Of a stretch of DNA of 64,000 bases, positions 17,421 to 26,279 are shown one piece after another. This DNA is from Novosphingobium sp. PP1Y (GTDB lineage: Bacteria > Pseudomonadota > Alphaproteobacteria > Sphingomonadales > Sphingomonadaceae). The stretch spans positions 1,097,603-1,161,602 of the forward strand of contig NC_015583.1 of NCBI RefSeq assembly GCF_000253255.1, given 5' to 3'. Position 1 is the first letter of the stretch, and each line of letters starts with the position of its first letter. The notes under the pieces were generated by a model. The model was not told the origin of the DNA and made no database searches. It saw nothing but the letters and a program-made list of their open reading frames with translations. The translations under genes and the position numbers were made by a program.

Positions 17421-19793
17421 TCAGAATCTGGCGTTCATCATGACGCCGTAGGTGCGGGGTGGACCAACCTGGACCTGCGATCCGCCCGAGTTCGTGTAGC
17501 TGTTCCACACGGCTTGGTTGGTGATGTTACGCAGATAACCGGTGACAGACAGTCCGTTGTCGACGAAGTCGTAAGTCAACGACATGTCAGCCTTGGCATA
17601 GGCTCGTTGCCGCGATTCCGGAATATGTATGAAGTCCAACCACTGCCCGGTCGAGCCATAAGCAGCCACGGTTGCAGTCAATTTATTTCCATCCGGGAAG
17701 TAAAAGCTGTGGTTATAGGCAATGCGCCCCGACCACGCCGGCGAACGGGTCATGACCTGGCCAGAATAGTCGACGGGGGGGCGCCCGTTGGGAGGCGGAT
17801 AATCACTGCCGGGGACGACGAAATCCTTGTAGCGGGCATGAAGATAGCTGACGCTTGCATCGAGCCGCGCGTCATTCAGGACCTGCCAGTTGCCGTCGAT
17901 TTCGACACCGTAAACTTCGGCACGGCCGACATTGTTGATGCGGTTACCGAAGGCGGGAAAAGGATTGACGTAATCGAGATAGCCGATCTGCAGATCCTTG
18001 TAGTCATAATAGAATGCTTCGGCATTCAGGCGTACCTTTCCGCCTGCGAAGGTATTCTTCGATCCGATTGCGTAGGCGGTCAGTTCCTCCGGACGGAAAG
18101 TGTTCGGCGGCGCACCGCCAAAGAAGCCGCCGGCCCGAAACCCGGTGGACGCACTGGCATAGAGAAGCGAATTCTCGCTCGCATGCGCTTCAAGAGCAAT
18201 GCGCCAGTTGGTCGAGTTCCACGACCCTTCATTGAGGAAAGGATCACCGTACGTATCGAAGCCCGTCTGGCTCTTCTTGTCCTTGCTGAAACGCAGCCCG
18301 CCGGTGAGGCGGAGGGAATCGATCAACTTCAGAGTGGCCTGCCCGAACACGGCCTTGGAATTCGCGGCCTGGTCCGGATTGGATGCGAAACTTTGGAAAG
18401 GGCCGGACTGGATCTGCTGTGCGAACTGACCGTCCTGATCAAGCGCGTACAGGCCGAGCAGCCACTGGAGCGTGCTCGCGTCCGACCCGCCTCCGACGCG
18501 AAGCTCATGCGTCCAAACGCGGTCTGCACTCTGTTCGGCCAGTGTGAAACCGGCTTTCAGAACAATGTCGTTCCTGATTTTCCGCCGGGCACCAATATAG
18601 GTCACAGTGACATCGCCGAGGGTCCAGTTGACCTCGGTCTGCAAGCCGGATTGCTTAGTATCCCGCTTGGCACCGGTTTGATCGAATGGCGTGTACCAGT
18701 CTCCACCGGCTGACGGCAGGGGCATAAGTCCCCCGCCATCGCCGCCGAGGTCGAGATAATCTCCGGACAGCAAAACGGACAGGTTTTCAGTGGGCTCCAG
18801 CAAGACGTGCATGCGCGCAGCGGTGGAATCGACAGCGTTCGCGCCATTGGACATATAGCCATCGCGGCGATCGCTCTGGAAGGATGCGCGCACTGCGATC
18901 TGGTCGCTTACAGGCGCGTTGAGCATCCCCGAGAATCGCAGCTTGTCGAGATTGCCGAACTCGACTTCCGCTGACCCCGCATATTCGAACTTCGGCTTCG
19001 CAGTGAATATATTCAGTGCACCGGCGGTCGAATTTCGTCCGTACAGCGTACCCTGCGGTCCACGAAGCACCTCAATACGTTCAATGTCGAAGAATGCGCC
19101 ATTGATTGAGTTCGCTCGCGCCATGTAGACGCCGTCGACATTGACTGACACCGCCTGGTCAGTTTGAACAGGCGATGCGTTGATGCCGATGCCGCGGATA
19201 GTCACCAAGGTATTGGTTCCTGGCGTAATCTGGATGTTGGGAACAACAGAGCCCAATTCTCGAATGTCGTAAATGCCATTACGAGTGAGATCATCGCCGC
19301 CAATGACGGATACGGACAGGGGAGTGTCCTGGAGGTTCTCATTTCGCTTCTGGGCAGTGACAACGATCTCACCGAGACCGTTTGAACCGCTCGTGGCGGC
19401 TGCGGCGCTCGCCGTGTAGTGAGTTGCTTGCGCAGGCGCCTGAGAGTTGCTGTGGTCCGCACCCAATGACGCACTGGGCGAACGCAGAATGACCACGCCA
19501 TGTTTGGTTCGCTCGACCTTGATGCGGCTACCCTTGAGCAATTGTGCCAGGGCATCGTCCGGATGGAAACTCCCGTTGACTGCGCCTCCACGCAGGTTGG
19601 CCACAATGCTCTCGGTGTACAGGATCTTCTGGCCTGACTGTTGGCTGTAGGCGCGTAATGCCTTGCTCATGGATCCGGCCGGGATTTGAAATCGGATCTG
19701 TTGTTCGCCTGCGTAAACTGCAGCTGGACAGGCCAGCGCGGCGGCCAGCGCCGCTTGCGTCACTAAGGAACGCGAGTATTTTAGGATGCTCAA
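17421..19793 (-). CDS. TonB-dependent receptor with N-terminal STN signalling domain
   Basis: The 790-residue outer membrane receptor starts at a TTG (19793) with AGGAAAGG upstream. After the signal peptide (about 1-28) comes a secretin/TonB N-terminal domain (about 33-105, FQIPAGSMSKALRAYSQQSG), which in FecA-type receptors talks to a FecR-like anti-sigma factor. A linker leads to the TonB box region (GEIVVTAQKRNENLQ), the plug (IRGIGINASP, RIEVLRGPQGTLYGRNSTAGALNI) and a 22-strand barrel ending in the usual aromatic residue (VMMNARF). FecR and ECF sigma genes lie immediately upstream in the same direction, so this is a surface-signalling system that induces its own uptake genes. The ligand is unknown; LIV transporter and amide-hydrolase genes nearby suggest a small nitrogen-containing compound or peptide. 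Confidence 0.93.
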   Translation of the reverse strand: MSILKYSRSLVTQAALAAALACPAAVYAGEQQIRFQIPAGSMSKALRAYSQQSGQKILYTESIVANLRGGAVNGSFHPDDALAQLLKGSRIKVERTKHGVVILRSPSASLGADHSNSQAPAQATHYTASAAAATSGSNGLGEIVVTAQKRNENLQDTPLSVSVIGGDDLTRNGIYDIRELGSVVPNIQITPGTNTLVTIRGIGINASPVQTDQAVSVNVDGVYMARANSINGAFFDIERIEVLRGPQGTLYGRNSTAGALNIFTAKPKFEYAGSAEVEFGNLDKLRFSGMLNAPVSDQIAVRASFQSDRRDGYMSNGANAVDSTAARMHVLLEPTENLSVLLSGDYLDLGGDGGGLMPLPSAGGDWYTPFDQTGAKRDTKQSGLQTEVNWTLGDVTVTYIGARRKIRNDIVLKAGFTLAEQSADRVWTHELRVGGGSDASTLQWLLGLYALDQDGQFAQQIQSGPFQSFASNPDQAANSKAVFGQATLKLIDSLRLTGGLRFSKDKKSQTGFDTYGDPFLNEGSWNSTNWRIALEAHASENSLLYASASTGFRAGGFFGGAPPNTFRPEELTAYAIGSKNTFAGGKVRLNAEAFYYDYKDLQIGYLDYVNPFPAFGNRINNVGRAEVYGVEIDGNWQVLNDARLDASVSYLHARYKDFVVPGSDYPPPNGRPPVDYSGQVMTRSPAWSGRIAYNHSFYFPDGNKLTATVAAYGSTGQWLDFIHIPESRQRAYAKADMSLTYDFVDNGLSVTGYLRNITNQAVWNSYTNSGGSQVQVGPPRTYGVMMNARF

Positions 19794-19871
19794 TTTCTTG
19801 CCTTTCCTGTACGGATCAGGAAGGCCCCCGCCTTCCTACCAATAAGAACGTGCAAGAGAGCAGCAGCCACA

Positions 19872-20894
19872 TCAGTTTTTTTGGCGAGGACTTAATTCTA
19901 TACGCTGCGGGGTGGTTTTGACTTCAACGTCCGGGTACATTGTCGCAACTGCATCGGCAAACGGGAGCGCATCCTGATTGTCGAAAGCACCGGAAATCCG
20001 TCTCTCGGCGATCGACGGTGCGACGGATATGGGGCGCGAGGCGTGGCGATTGAATATCGACGCAGCTTCGGCAAGCGATGCATCGTCGAATTCGATCTGC
20101 GTGCCGTTCCACGCAGCGGCATCCTTCTCGTCGAATTTCCTGAGGTGAGGGGCCTCCCCATTCCTTTTCTGAAGTTGCTCACCGGGCTCCAACCTGGCAA
20201 TCGCCTGAGGCATGCGCGCTTCCTTTGCGTCGCGCCCGGTAAGTTCCGAAACCAGGACACTTCCATGGATCAGGCTGACCTGCACATAGGCCTGCTGGGC
20301 CGTGATGTGAAAGTCTGTACCGAGTGCCTTTACGTCCAACTCTCCCGCGCGCACGTGAAAAGGCCGCTTCCGATCTTTGGCCACCTGAAAGCGGGCCGTT
20401 CCGTGTAACAGGACGACATCCCGCTCAAGGCTTGAGAAGCGGAGCTCCAGCGATGTTTCACCATCCATGATGATGGTGCTTCCATCTTCGAGATGTATTG
20501 TCTTTCGTTGCCCGGTTTCCGCAGCGACGGTACGAGGTGCAATCGCCTGTGAAGACGAATACTCTGCAGGGTGAAAGAACAGGACGGAGACGCCTGCAGC
20601 GACTGCGCCCGAAAGCGCTATACCGGACATGGCGGCTTTCCATCGTGAGTGCAGAGGCAGTCGTGTTGGCCGCGCCTGAAGTGCCTCAAGACGCCATTGA
20701 TTGATCTGGGGCGCAAACGAAGCGGCATCAAATTGCGCAAGTCCCATGCGAAGCGCGTCGGCGACTTCTTCTCGCGCCGGATCTTGCCCTACCCATGCAC
20801 GAAAGGCCGGCATGGCGTTTTCATCTTCCAGAGCAGCCAGATAGAGCCGGGCGGCTTCCTGCCAATCGGAAGCGGTGATGACGGATTCGGTCAT
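19872..20894 (-). CDS. FecR-family transmembrane anti-sigma regulator
   Basis: The 340-residue protein has the standard architecture: a cytoplasmic N-terminal DUF4880-type segment that holds the sigma factor (AARLYLAALEDENAMPAFRAWV), one membrane helix around residues 88-106 (AMSGIALSGAVAAGVSVLF), a periplasmic FecR domain (about 125-215, RTVAAETGQRKTIHLEDGS) and a C-terminal STN-like domain (about 265-335) that meets the receptor. Its ATG overlaps the stop of the sigma gene by four bases (ATGA). It transmits the occupancy of the TonB receptor to the ECF sigma factor. Confidence 0.92.
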   Translation of the reverse strand: MTESVITASDWQEAARLYLAALEDENAMPAFRAWVGQDPAREEVADALRMGLAQFDAASFAPQINQWRLEALQARPTRLPLHSRWKAAMSGIALSGAVAAGVSVLFFHPAEYSSSQAIAPRTVAAETGQRKTIHLEDGSTIIMDGETSLELRFSSLERDVVLLHGTARFQVAKDRKRPFHVRAGELDVKALGTDFHITAQQAYVQVSLIHGSVLVSELTGRDAKEARMPQAIARLEPGEQLQKRNGEAPHLRKFDEKDAAAWNGTQIEFDDASLAEAASIFNRHASRPISVAPSIAERRISGAFDNQDALPFADAVATMYPDVEVKTTPQRIELSPRQKN

Positions 20895-21481
20895 CGCTTC
20901 GCTTTAACTGTCTTCGCGAGTTGAACAACCGCGCGGGCCACGTGTTTTTCCACTGCACTTGTACTGATGTTGAAATGATTGGCTATTTGTCTCTGGGTCC
21001 ACCCTTCAAGCCGATAAAGAAGGAAGATCTGACGAGTGCGTTCGGACATGCTGTCCAGCGATTTCACCACTCTTGCGATGGCCTCCCTGCCCAGCATCAC
21101 CCGTTCTGCATTGAGTTCGTCTACCGTGCCGAACAAGGCCGCCTGAAAATCCTCACGCGAGGACTGCCCGTGGCGATGCCTGGTGGCCGTGCGACGAATA
21201 CGATCACGAAGCAGATTCTTGGCGATCGTGAAAATGTATGCGTCGCTTGCGGCGGAAGCAAAGCGCGTGCTGCCGCACAACCTCGCGATGGTTTCCTGTG
21301 CGAAATCCTCAGCCTCTCCATGCGGCGCACGATCGTGGAAATAGGCTATGAGCTTGCTTCTCATCGCTTCCAGTCTCGCGGTCGCACCGCCCTTCGCCGC
21401 GCCACGCGAAATGGTTTGCTCCTCGCCGCCATTGTCCAGTCGCAGTACGGCAAGGGCGGACGCTCCGGCGCGTTCGTTCAC
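20891..21481 (-). CDS. ECF RNA polymerase sigma factor (FecI-like)
   Basis: The 196-residue protein contains sigma region 2 (about 55-115, EDFAQETIARLCGS and the DNA-melting helix DAYIFTIAKNLLRDRIRR) and region 4 with its helix-turn-helix (about 140-190, LSEMSERTRQIFLLYRLEG-like, WTQRQIANHFNISTSAVEKHV). The start is a GTG at 21481 with an excellent AGGAGG site. It is followed by fecR and the STN receptor gene in one operon, which makes it an iron-starvation-type (FecI) sigma factor by context; the regulated ligand need not be iron. A run-in of 45 bases separates it from the LIV fusion gene upstream. Confidence 0.92.
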   Translation of the reverse strand: MNERAGASALAVLRLDNGGEEQTISRGAAKGGATARLEAMRSKLIAYFHDRAPHGEAEDFAQETIARLCGSTRFASAASDAYIFTIAKNLLRDRIRRTATRHRHGQSSREDFQAALFGTVDELNAERVMLGREAIARVVKSLDSMSERTRQIFLLYRLEGWTQRQIANHFNISTSAVEKHVARAVVQLAKTVKAKR

Positions 21482-21526
21482 CGTGTTTCCTCCTGCCTTC
21501 GGTGATGCCTCGAGTTGCTCCAGGGT

Positions 21527-24031
21527 TCAGGCATGCGCAGAGTCGGGTTCGCGGACATCGGTCGGAAGATAGAGTTCCTCGAGCGAGGTATCTTTCATGA
21601 GGTCCGAGGATGCACCGGTCAGAGCCACTCTGCCTTGCCCCAGGACGTATGTTCGCGATGACATCGCCAATGCTCGGTCCGCCATCTGGTCGACGATCAC
21701 CATCGAAAGTCCATCGCCCTTGAGCGTCTCAAGTTGATCGAACATGTCGGATGTCGCTTGGGGGGATAATCCCATTGACGGCTCATCGAGCAGAAGTATG
21801 CGTGGTTGGGCCATGAGTGCGCGACCGATGGCCAACATCTGCTGTTCGCCTCCGGAAAGCAGGCCTGCCCTGCGGTCGAGCATGGTCAGCAGCCGCGGGA
21901 AGCGCTTCAGTATCGTGCTTATTCGCGCATCCATGCCGCGAGGAGACGTGAATGCGCCAAGCCTGAGGTTGTCCCTGACGGTCAATTCGGGAAAGACTTG
22001 TCGCCCTTCGGGCACCAGCGCCAGGCCGGAGCGAACCCGTTCAAGGGTGGATGTATCATTGACGTTGCGTTCGAACAGCCGGAGCTGGCCCTTGCGAGGC
22101 GGCATGAGGCCGGACAGGACACGCATCAAGGTCGACTTGCCGGCGCCATTGGCCCCCAGCAGCGCAATGGCTTCGCCTTCTCTTACTTCAAAGTCGATAC
22201 CATGCAGAACTTCGATCGATCCATAGCCAGCATGAAGAGCATAGGCCGCCAGAACCGGCCTTGCGGCTACGACAGGTGCGGCCGCCCTGCGAGCGCCGCC
22301 GCGTTCGCCAAGATAGGCCGTACGCACGACCGGATCTTCAAGCACTTGAGTGGGAGCGCCGCTGGCGATTATTTCGCCCGCGCAAAGGGCGACGACTTGA
22401 TCCGAAGCAGCGGTCACAAGCCCCATGTCATGCTCGATCAGGCCAATTCCGATGCCGCATTGCGCGACATTTCGCAAAAGGTCGGTCAACGTGCGCTTTT
22501 CGGCCTGGGAGAGACCGGCGGCTGGCTCGTCCAGTAGAAGGACATCCGGGTCGAGGGCAATTGCCCGCGCTATTTCGACAAATCGCCTGTCAACGTGCGC
22601 AAGATTACCCGTGGTGGCGTCGGCATCGCCTTCGAAGCCGCAGGCCCACAGCAATTGTCGAGCTTTTTCCTGCATGTCCGCATCACTCTTGCCCTGGAAT
22701 GCGAGGAGCGAGCCGAGTTTACCCTTGCGCAATGCGAGAAAGACATTCTGGCGCGCGCTCAAGCTGTCGAACAGGGCGGAGGTCTGGTATGTGCGCGCAA
22801 TTCCGCGCACCGCAGTTACCCAGGCCTTCCCAGCGGGCAGGAGCGTATCGCCCAGTCGTTTCTGACCGGCATCGGCTTTGTAAAAACCGCTGAGAATGTT
22901 GATGATGGTCGACTTCCCAGCCCCGTTAGGGCCGATGAGTGCCGTGACCGTTCCTGCTGGTATCGTGAGCGAAAGTCCATCCAGCGCCTTCACCCCTCCG
23001 AAACTGAGCTCGAGCCCATTGGCCGACAGGTCCTCTCGGTTCCGTTCCTGAACGATGGCGGAGATCGGCTTGCGAACGCGAGGGGACGCATTCGGGCCGG
23101 CGCGATTGGGCAATAGTCCTGCGATTCCGCTGGGGGCCAACCATAATACGGTGAGCACGAGCACGCCGTAGGCGACAGCGCGGTAGGCTTCCAGCGACGA
23201 CAGGAATTCGGGGAGCAGGCCAACCACGATTGCGCCCAATAACGCGCCCGATCTGGCGCCCAGGCCGCCAATCACCACGACAAGTACCAGCAGGACCGAG
23301 AAGTTGAGGCCGAACGAATGCGGAATGACGAAGCTGTTGAGCGGAGCGGAGAGTCCTCCTGCCAGGCCGCAGAATCCAGCGGATAGCGTGAATGCGACGA
23401 CCTTGGCCACGAAAGGATTGATCCCGATCGCGGCGGCCGCGTTCTCGGAGTCGCGCACGGCCTGCATGGCGAGGCCCCAACCGTTCTTGCTCAGAATATG
23501 ATAGGCAGCGCATGCTAAGGATGCAGCCAGGGTAGCGAGTATCGCCATAGACCGGTCATCGAGCGGCTGCCCGGCCAATGAGATCGGCGCGATCGCCAGA
23601 ATGCCGTTTTGCCCGCCGGTCAGAGTTTCCGCTTCAACCAGCATCTGTTCGACGACAACGCCAAATGCAATCGTCACCATGGCCAGGTATGGACCTTTGA
23701 CACTGAAGGCAGGCATGGCAAGCATGGCTCCGACTATGCAGCAGAGTACAACGCCGAGAGGCAGGGCAAGCCAGAAATCCAGAAGATCGTGCGATGTGCA
23801 AATAGCGACCAGATAGGCGCCGATTGCATAGAATCCGGCGTGTCCAAAACTGAATTGGCCGCTAAGCCCGATCAATATGTTAAGACCTATCCCTGCGGTT
23901 GCAAGCAGAGCTATCTGTCCGATTATGAAAGCATAATATGAGTTCAGTACGAGAGACCCAATAATTCCAATACCAATTAGGATTGATTGGACAACAATGT
24001 GCAGGTCGATTTCGGTTTTTTTCATTCTCAT
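21527..24031 (-). CDS. LivM-LivG-LivF triple fusion: LIV-type ABC permease plus two ATPases
   Basis: One 834-residue frame combines three proteins that are usually separate. Residues 1-310 are a LivM permease (SGQFSFGHAGFYAIGAY, QAVRDSENAAAAIGI). Residues 335-575 are a LivG ATPase with Walker A GPNGAGKST (367-375), signature region NLAHVDRRFVEIARA and Walker B VLLLDEPAAGLS. Residues 592-825 are a LivF ATPase with Walker A GANGAGKST (626-634), LSGGEQQMLAIGRAL and ILLLDEPSMGLS. The start ATG at 24031 overlaps the livH stop (ATGA). The LivG signature lacks the usual Gly-Gln but this variant occurs in permease-ATPase fusions. Two-domain LivM-LivG fusions are known; a fusion of all three is less common. 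It imports an amino acid, amide or similar compound. Confidence 0.93.
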   Translation of the reverse strand: MRMKKTEIDLHIVVQSILIGIGIIGSLVLNSYYAFIIGQIALLATAGIGLNILIGLSGQFSFGHAGFYAIGAYLVAICTSHDLLDFWLALPLGVVLCCIVGAMLAMPAFSVKGPYLAMVTIAFGVVVEQMLVEAETLTGGQNGILAIAPISLAGQPLDDRSMAILATLAASLACAAYHILSKNGWGLAMQAVRDSENAAAAIGINPFVAKVVAFTLSAGFCGLAGGLSAPLNSFVIPHSFGLNFSVLLVLVVVIGGLGARSGALLGAIVVGLLPEFLSSLEAYRAVAYGVLVLTVLWLAPSGIAGLLPNRAGPNASPRVRKPISAIVQERNREDLSANGLELSFGGVKALDGLSLTIPAGTVTALIGPNGAGKSTIINILSGFYKADAGQKRLGDTLLPAGKAWVTAVRGIARTYQTSALFDSLSARQNVFLALRKGKLGSLLAFQGKSDADMQEKARQLLWACGFEGDADATTGNLAHVDRRFVEIARAIALDPDVLLLDEPAAGLSQAEKRTLTDLLRNVAQCGIGIGLIEHDMGLVTAASDQVVALCAGEIIASGAPTQVLEDPVVRTAYLGERGGARRAAAPVVAARPVLAAYALHAGYGSIEVLHGIDFEVREGEAIALLGANGAGKSTLMRVLSGLMPPRKGQLRLFERNVNDTSTLERVRSGLALVPEGRQVFPELTVRDNLRLGAFTSPRGMDARISTILKRFPRLLTMLDRRAGLLSGGEQQMLAIGRALMAQPRILLLDEPSMGLSPQATSDMFDQLETLKGDGLSMVIVDQMADRALAMSSRTYVLGQGRVALTGASSDLMKDTSLEELYLPTDVREPDSAHA

Positions 24032-24903
24032 GCCTTGCGAACCTGTGCGCGGCCCAGCAGCCCGTTCGGCCGAATGGCCAAAGCGGCGATGATGAACGTG
24101 AAAGTGGCGATGGTGGTGAAGCCCGTTCCGAGCGCAAGCCCGATGGCGGCTTCCGCGACTCCGAAAAGCAACGCCCCGACTACAATCCCCCAAGCGCTGC
24201 CCAGGCCGCCCAGGATGGCAACGGCAAAGGCTTTCAGGCCCAAAACGACACCCATGCCAGGATCAACGTTCGAGAGCGGAGCGAGCATGATCCCGCCGAT
24301 CGCTGCCAGCGCCGAGGCCAGGGCGAAGGCAGAGGTGACCATGGTCGGAACCGGGATTCCGACTATTCGCGCTGCATCCTGGTTCTGGGCAGAGGCCAGC
24401 ATGGCTATGCCAACGAGCGTTTTGCGGCGGAAGCAATCGAGCGCGGCCGCAATAGACAGCATTACCGCAGGAATGATGATGTGAAGAGGATAGATGCCAA
24501 GGTCGCTGCCGGCCAGACGCACGGATGAGCCCGTGAACGGCGAGGGCATCGCTCGCGGTTCAGCGCCAAAAATGAACGTCATCCCATTATCGCAGATAAG
24601 CCCTAGCGCTACCGTGGCCATGAGCCACGCATCACTTCGGCGCCGGAGAAATGGTCGGACCGCGGCGCGCTCCACAACCACGCCGTACACGGCACAGAGG
24701 CTGACAGACAGGATCAGCGAAGCCCATCCAGGGCATCCTGCGTCAATCAGCATCCACATGACCGCCGCACCGAGCATGGCACTGCTGCCCTGTGCGAAAT
24801 TGACCGCGCCGCAAACCGAAGCGGTAATATGAAATCCTATTGCGACGAGGCCGTATATCGAACCCAGGGCAAGCCCGGTGAATAGCGTTGAGGTGATATC
24901 CAT
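24028..24903 (-). CDS. livH: LIV-type ABC transporter permease LivH
   Basis: The 291-residue permease has about eight membrane helices and the LivH landmarks: GLALGSIYGLVAIGFHI at the N-terminus, the RAxxQN-like segment AMLASAQNQDAARIVGIPV and AVAILGGLGSAWGIVVGALL near the end. It starts three bases after the stop of the binding-protein gene and overlaps the LivMGF fusion by four bases, so it belongs to the same transporter. It works with the fused permease-ATPase in the inner membrane. Confidence 0.93.
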   Translation of the reverse strand: MDITSTLFTGLALGSIYGLVAIGFHITASVCGAVNFAQGSSAMLGAAVMWMLIDAGCPGWASLILSVSLCAVYGVVVERAAVRPFLRRRSDAWLMATVALGLICDNGMTFIFGAEPRAMPSPFTGSSVRLAGSDLGIYPLHIIIPAVMLSIAAALDCFRRKTLVGIAMLASAQNQDAARIVGIPVPTMVTSAFALASALAAIGGIMLAPLSNVDPGMGVVLGLKAFAVAILGGLGSAWGIVVGALLFGVAEAAIGLALGTGFTTIATFTFIIAALAIRPNGLLGRAQVRKA

Positions 24904-24906
24904 GAA

Positions 24907-26091
24907 TCAGGATTCCGTCGTGGAGACCGGCATGATCCGATTTTCGCGGAATTCAGCCCAGATGTAATCGGTTCGACCGAGCGCATCATGCTGGCCATCT
25001 GCGAAGGGGTGCCGGTAGAATTTGATGAGCCCGTCGTATTCGGAAATAGATCCGAAGCCACGGCGAATGGCGTCACCGTCGAGCGATCCGGCCGCCTTGA
25101 TCGCTAATGCGGTCAGATGCATGGCATCGTAGGCATTGGCGACCCCCACGGCCGGCGTCACATCCTCAGGGCCTCGAATATCGGGGTACTTGGCCTTGAG
25201 GGCGGCAAATACTCTTGTCTGGGCCGGCGACTGCGACCCAAAGAAGCTGTAGGTCTGAATGAACTTGACAGTGCTGGCCCGCGCACCGGCCAGTTCCTGA
25301 AAGCGCCCCCCCGCAGGCCCCCAGTGAGAGACCACTGGAACTTCCCAGCGCATCTGATCGAGCGCCCTCACCACTTGCGCGGAGGGGCCCACAGGCGCCA
25401 CCAGCAGCAGGCTGTCTGCCTTTGCAGAGCGCAGGCGTCCCAGTTGCCTCGACAGGTCGACGTCGGACATCTCCAGATGTTCAACACCGGCCATGGGCAT
25501 CGCCCTGCTGGCCAACGCCGCCTTCAATCCCTTTTCATTGGATTGGCCCCACGGGTTGTTGATCAGGATGAGTCCCGGCCGCCTGGCTCCGTATTTTGCG
25601 ACTGCGAAGTCGACCATGGCCTGATCCACTTCTTCGTCGACCGCAGAAACGCGAAAGACGAAATTGGGCTTCAACCCGTTGCGTGTAATCGCCGTTCCTG
25701 CAGCCCACGGTATGATAAAGGGCTTCTTAGCGGCCGAGACGATCGGAATAATCGCCCTTGCCACCGGAGTATCCAGACCGCCGAAAAGTGCGGCGACGTT
25801 CTCTTTGTAGATCAGTTCGCGGGCAGCGATGACACCTCTGCCTACATCGCTCTGATCATCCCTGCTCACCAAGGACAGCTTGCAGCCCAGCAACCCGCCG
25901 CGTGAATTAATTTCATCGATAGCCAGCAACAGGCCGCGACTCAGAGCCTCTCCCGATTTTGCGGAGTGGCCGGAAAGAGCCGTGACAAGTCCGATCTTAA
26001 TCTCTTGGGAACGCTCGCATCCAGTCAATCCGGCCCCCAGCGATGCAAGGACGATCGCCAATGCAGATCGCCTGCTCAGCTGCTCATTCAT
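24907..26091 (-). CDS. LIV-type substrate-binding lipoprotein
   Basis: From the ATG at 26091 the protein has 394 residues. The signal peptide ends in the lipobox LTGC, so it is anchored to a membrane by its Cys. The mature part has the two lobes of type I periplasmic binding proteins (IKIGLVTALSGHSAKSGEALSRG, LLAIDEINSRGGLLGCKLSLV, and AVGVANAYDAMHLTALAIKAAG). RR at residues 7-8 is not followed by the other Tat residues. The gene is the first of the leftward module and faces the GntR gene at 26280; the 188 bases between them hold two inverted repeats. The ligand cannot be named; candidates are amides, peptides or heterocycles handled by the neighbouring enzymes. Confidence 0.9.
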   Translation of the reverse strand: MNEQLSRRSALAIVLASLGAGLTGCERSQEIKIGLVTALSGHSAKSGEALSRGLLLAIDEINSRGGLLGCKLSLVSRDDQSDVGRGVIAARELIYKENVAALFGGLDTPVARAIIPIVSAAKKPFIIPWAAGTAITRNGLKPNFVFRVSAVDEEVDQAMVDFAVAKYGARRPGLILINNPWGQSNEKGLKAALASRAMPMAGVEHLEMSDVDLSRQLGRLRSAKADSLLLVAPVGPSAQVVRALDQMRWEVPVVSHWGPAGGRFQELAGARASTVKFIQTYSFFGSQSPAQTRVFAALKAKYPDIRGPEDVTPAVGVANAYDAMHLTALAIKAAGSLDGDAIRRGFGSISEYDGLIKFYRHPFADGQHDALGRTDYIWAEFRENRIMPVSTTES

Positions 26092-26172
26092 AACCCGGCC
26101 ACCCGTACTACCCCTTGTGATCGGCATCCATGATGCACAATATGCCCAGAAAACGTCAATGATTTATTTGTT

Positions 26173-26188
26173 AAATCGTCAACGATTT
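26173..26188. promoter_or_regulatory. Perfect palindrome AAATCGT-CA-ACGATTT, probable regulator site
   Basis: Two seven-base arms are separated by two bases. The site lies between the divergent binding-protein gene and the GntR gene, where an operator for both would be. The half-site AAATCGT returns at 27066-27072, just after the GntR gene and before the amidase gene. Binding by the GntR protein is an inference. Confidence 0.5.
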
Positions 26189-26216
26189 TGGAAAATTATG
26201 TTGCCGATCATCCGAG

Positions 26217-26254
26217 CGCGATGCATAGCGGCAAAACTATCGCTATGCATCGCG
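26217..26254. promoter_or_regulatory. 14-bp inverted repeat (CGCGATGCATAGCG arms, 10-base spacer)
   Basis: The arms 26217-26230 and 26241-26254 are perfectly complementary. The repeat ends 26 bases before the ATG of the GntR gene, so in its mRNA it would form a strong hairpin close to the ribosome binding site; as DNA it could be an operator. Both arms contain the palindrome ATGCAT. Confidence 0.55.
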
Positions 26255-26279
26255 GTGCTGCGTGGAAGGGTGAAGGCCA

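Noticed and set aside
17397..18713. Open frame of 438 codons on the plus strand
   Set aside because: Lies fully inside the TonB receptor gene on the other strand, which has clear receptor motifs throughout.
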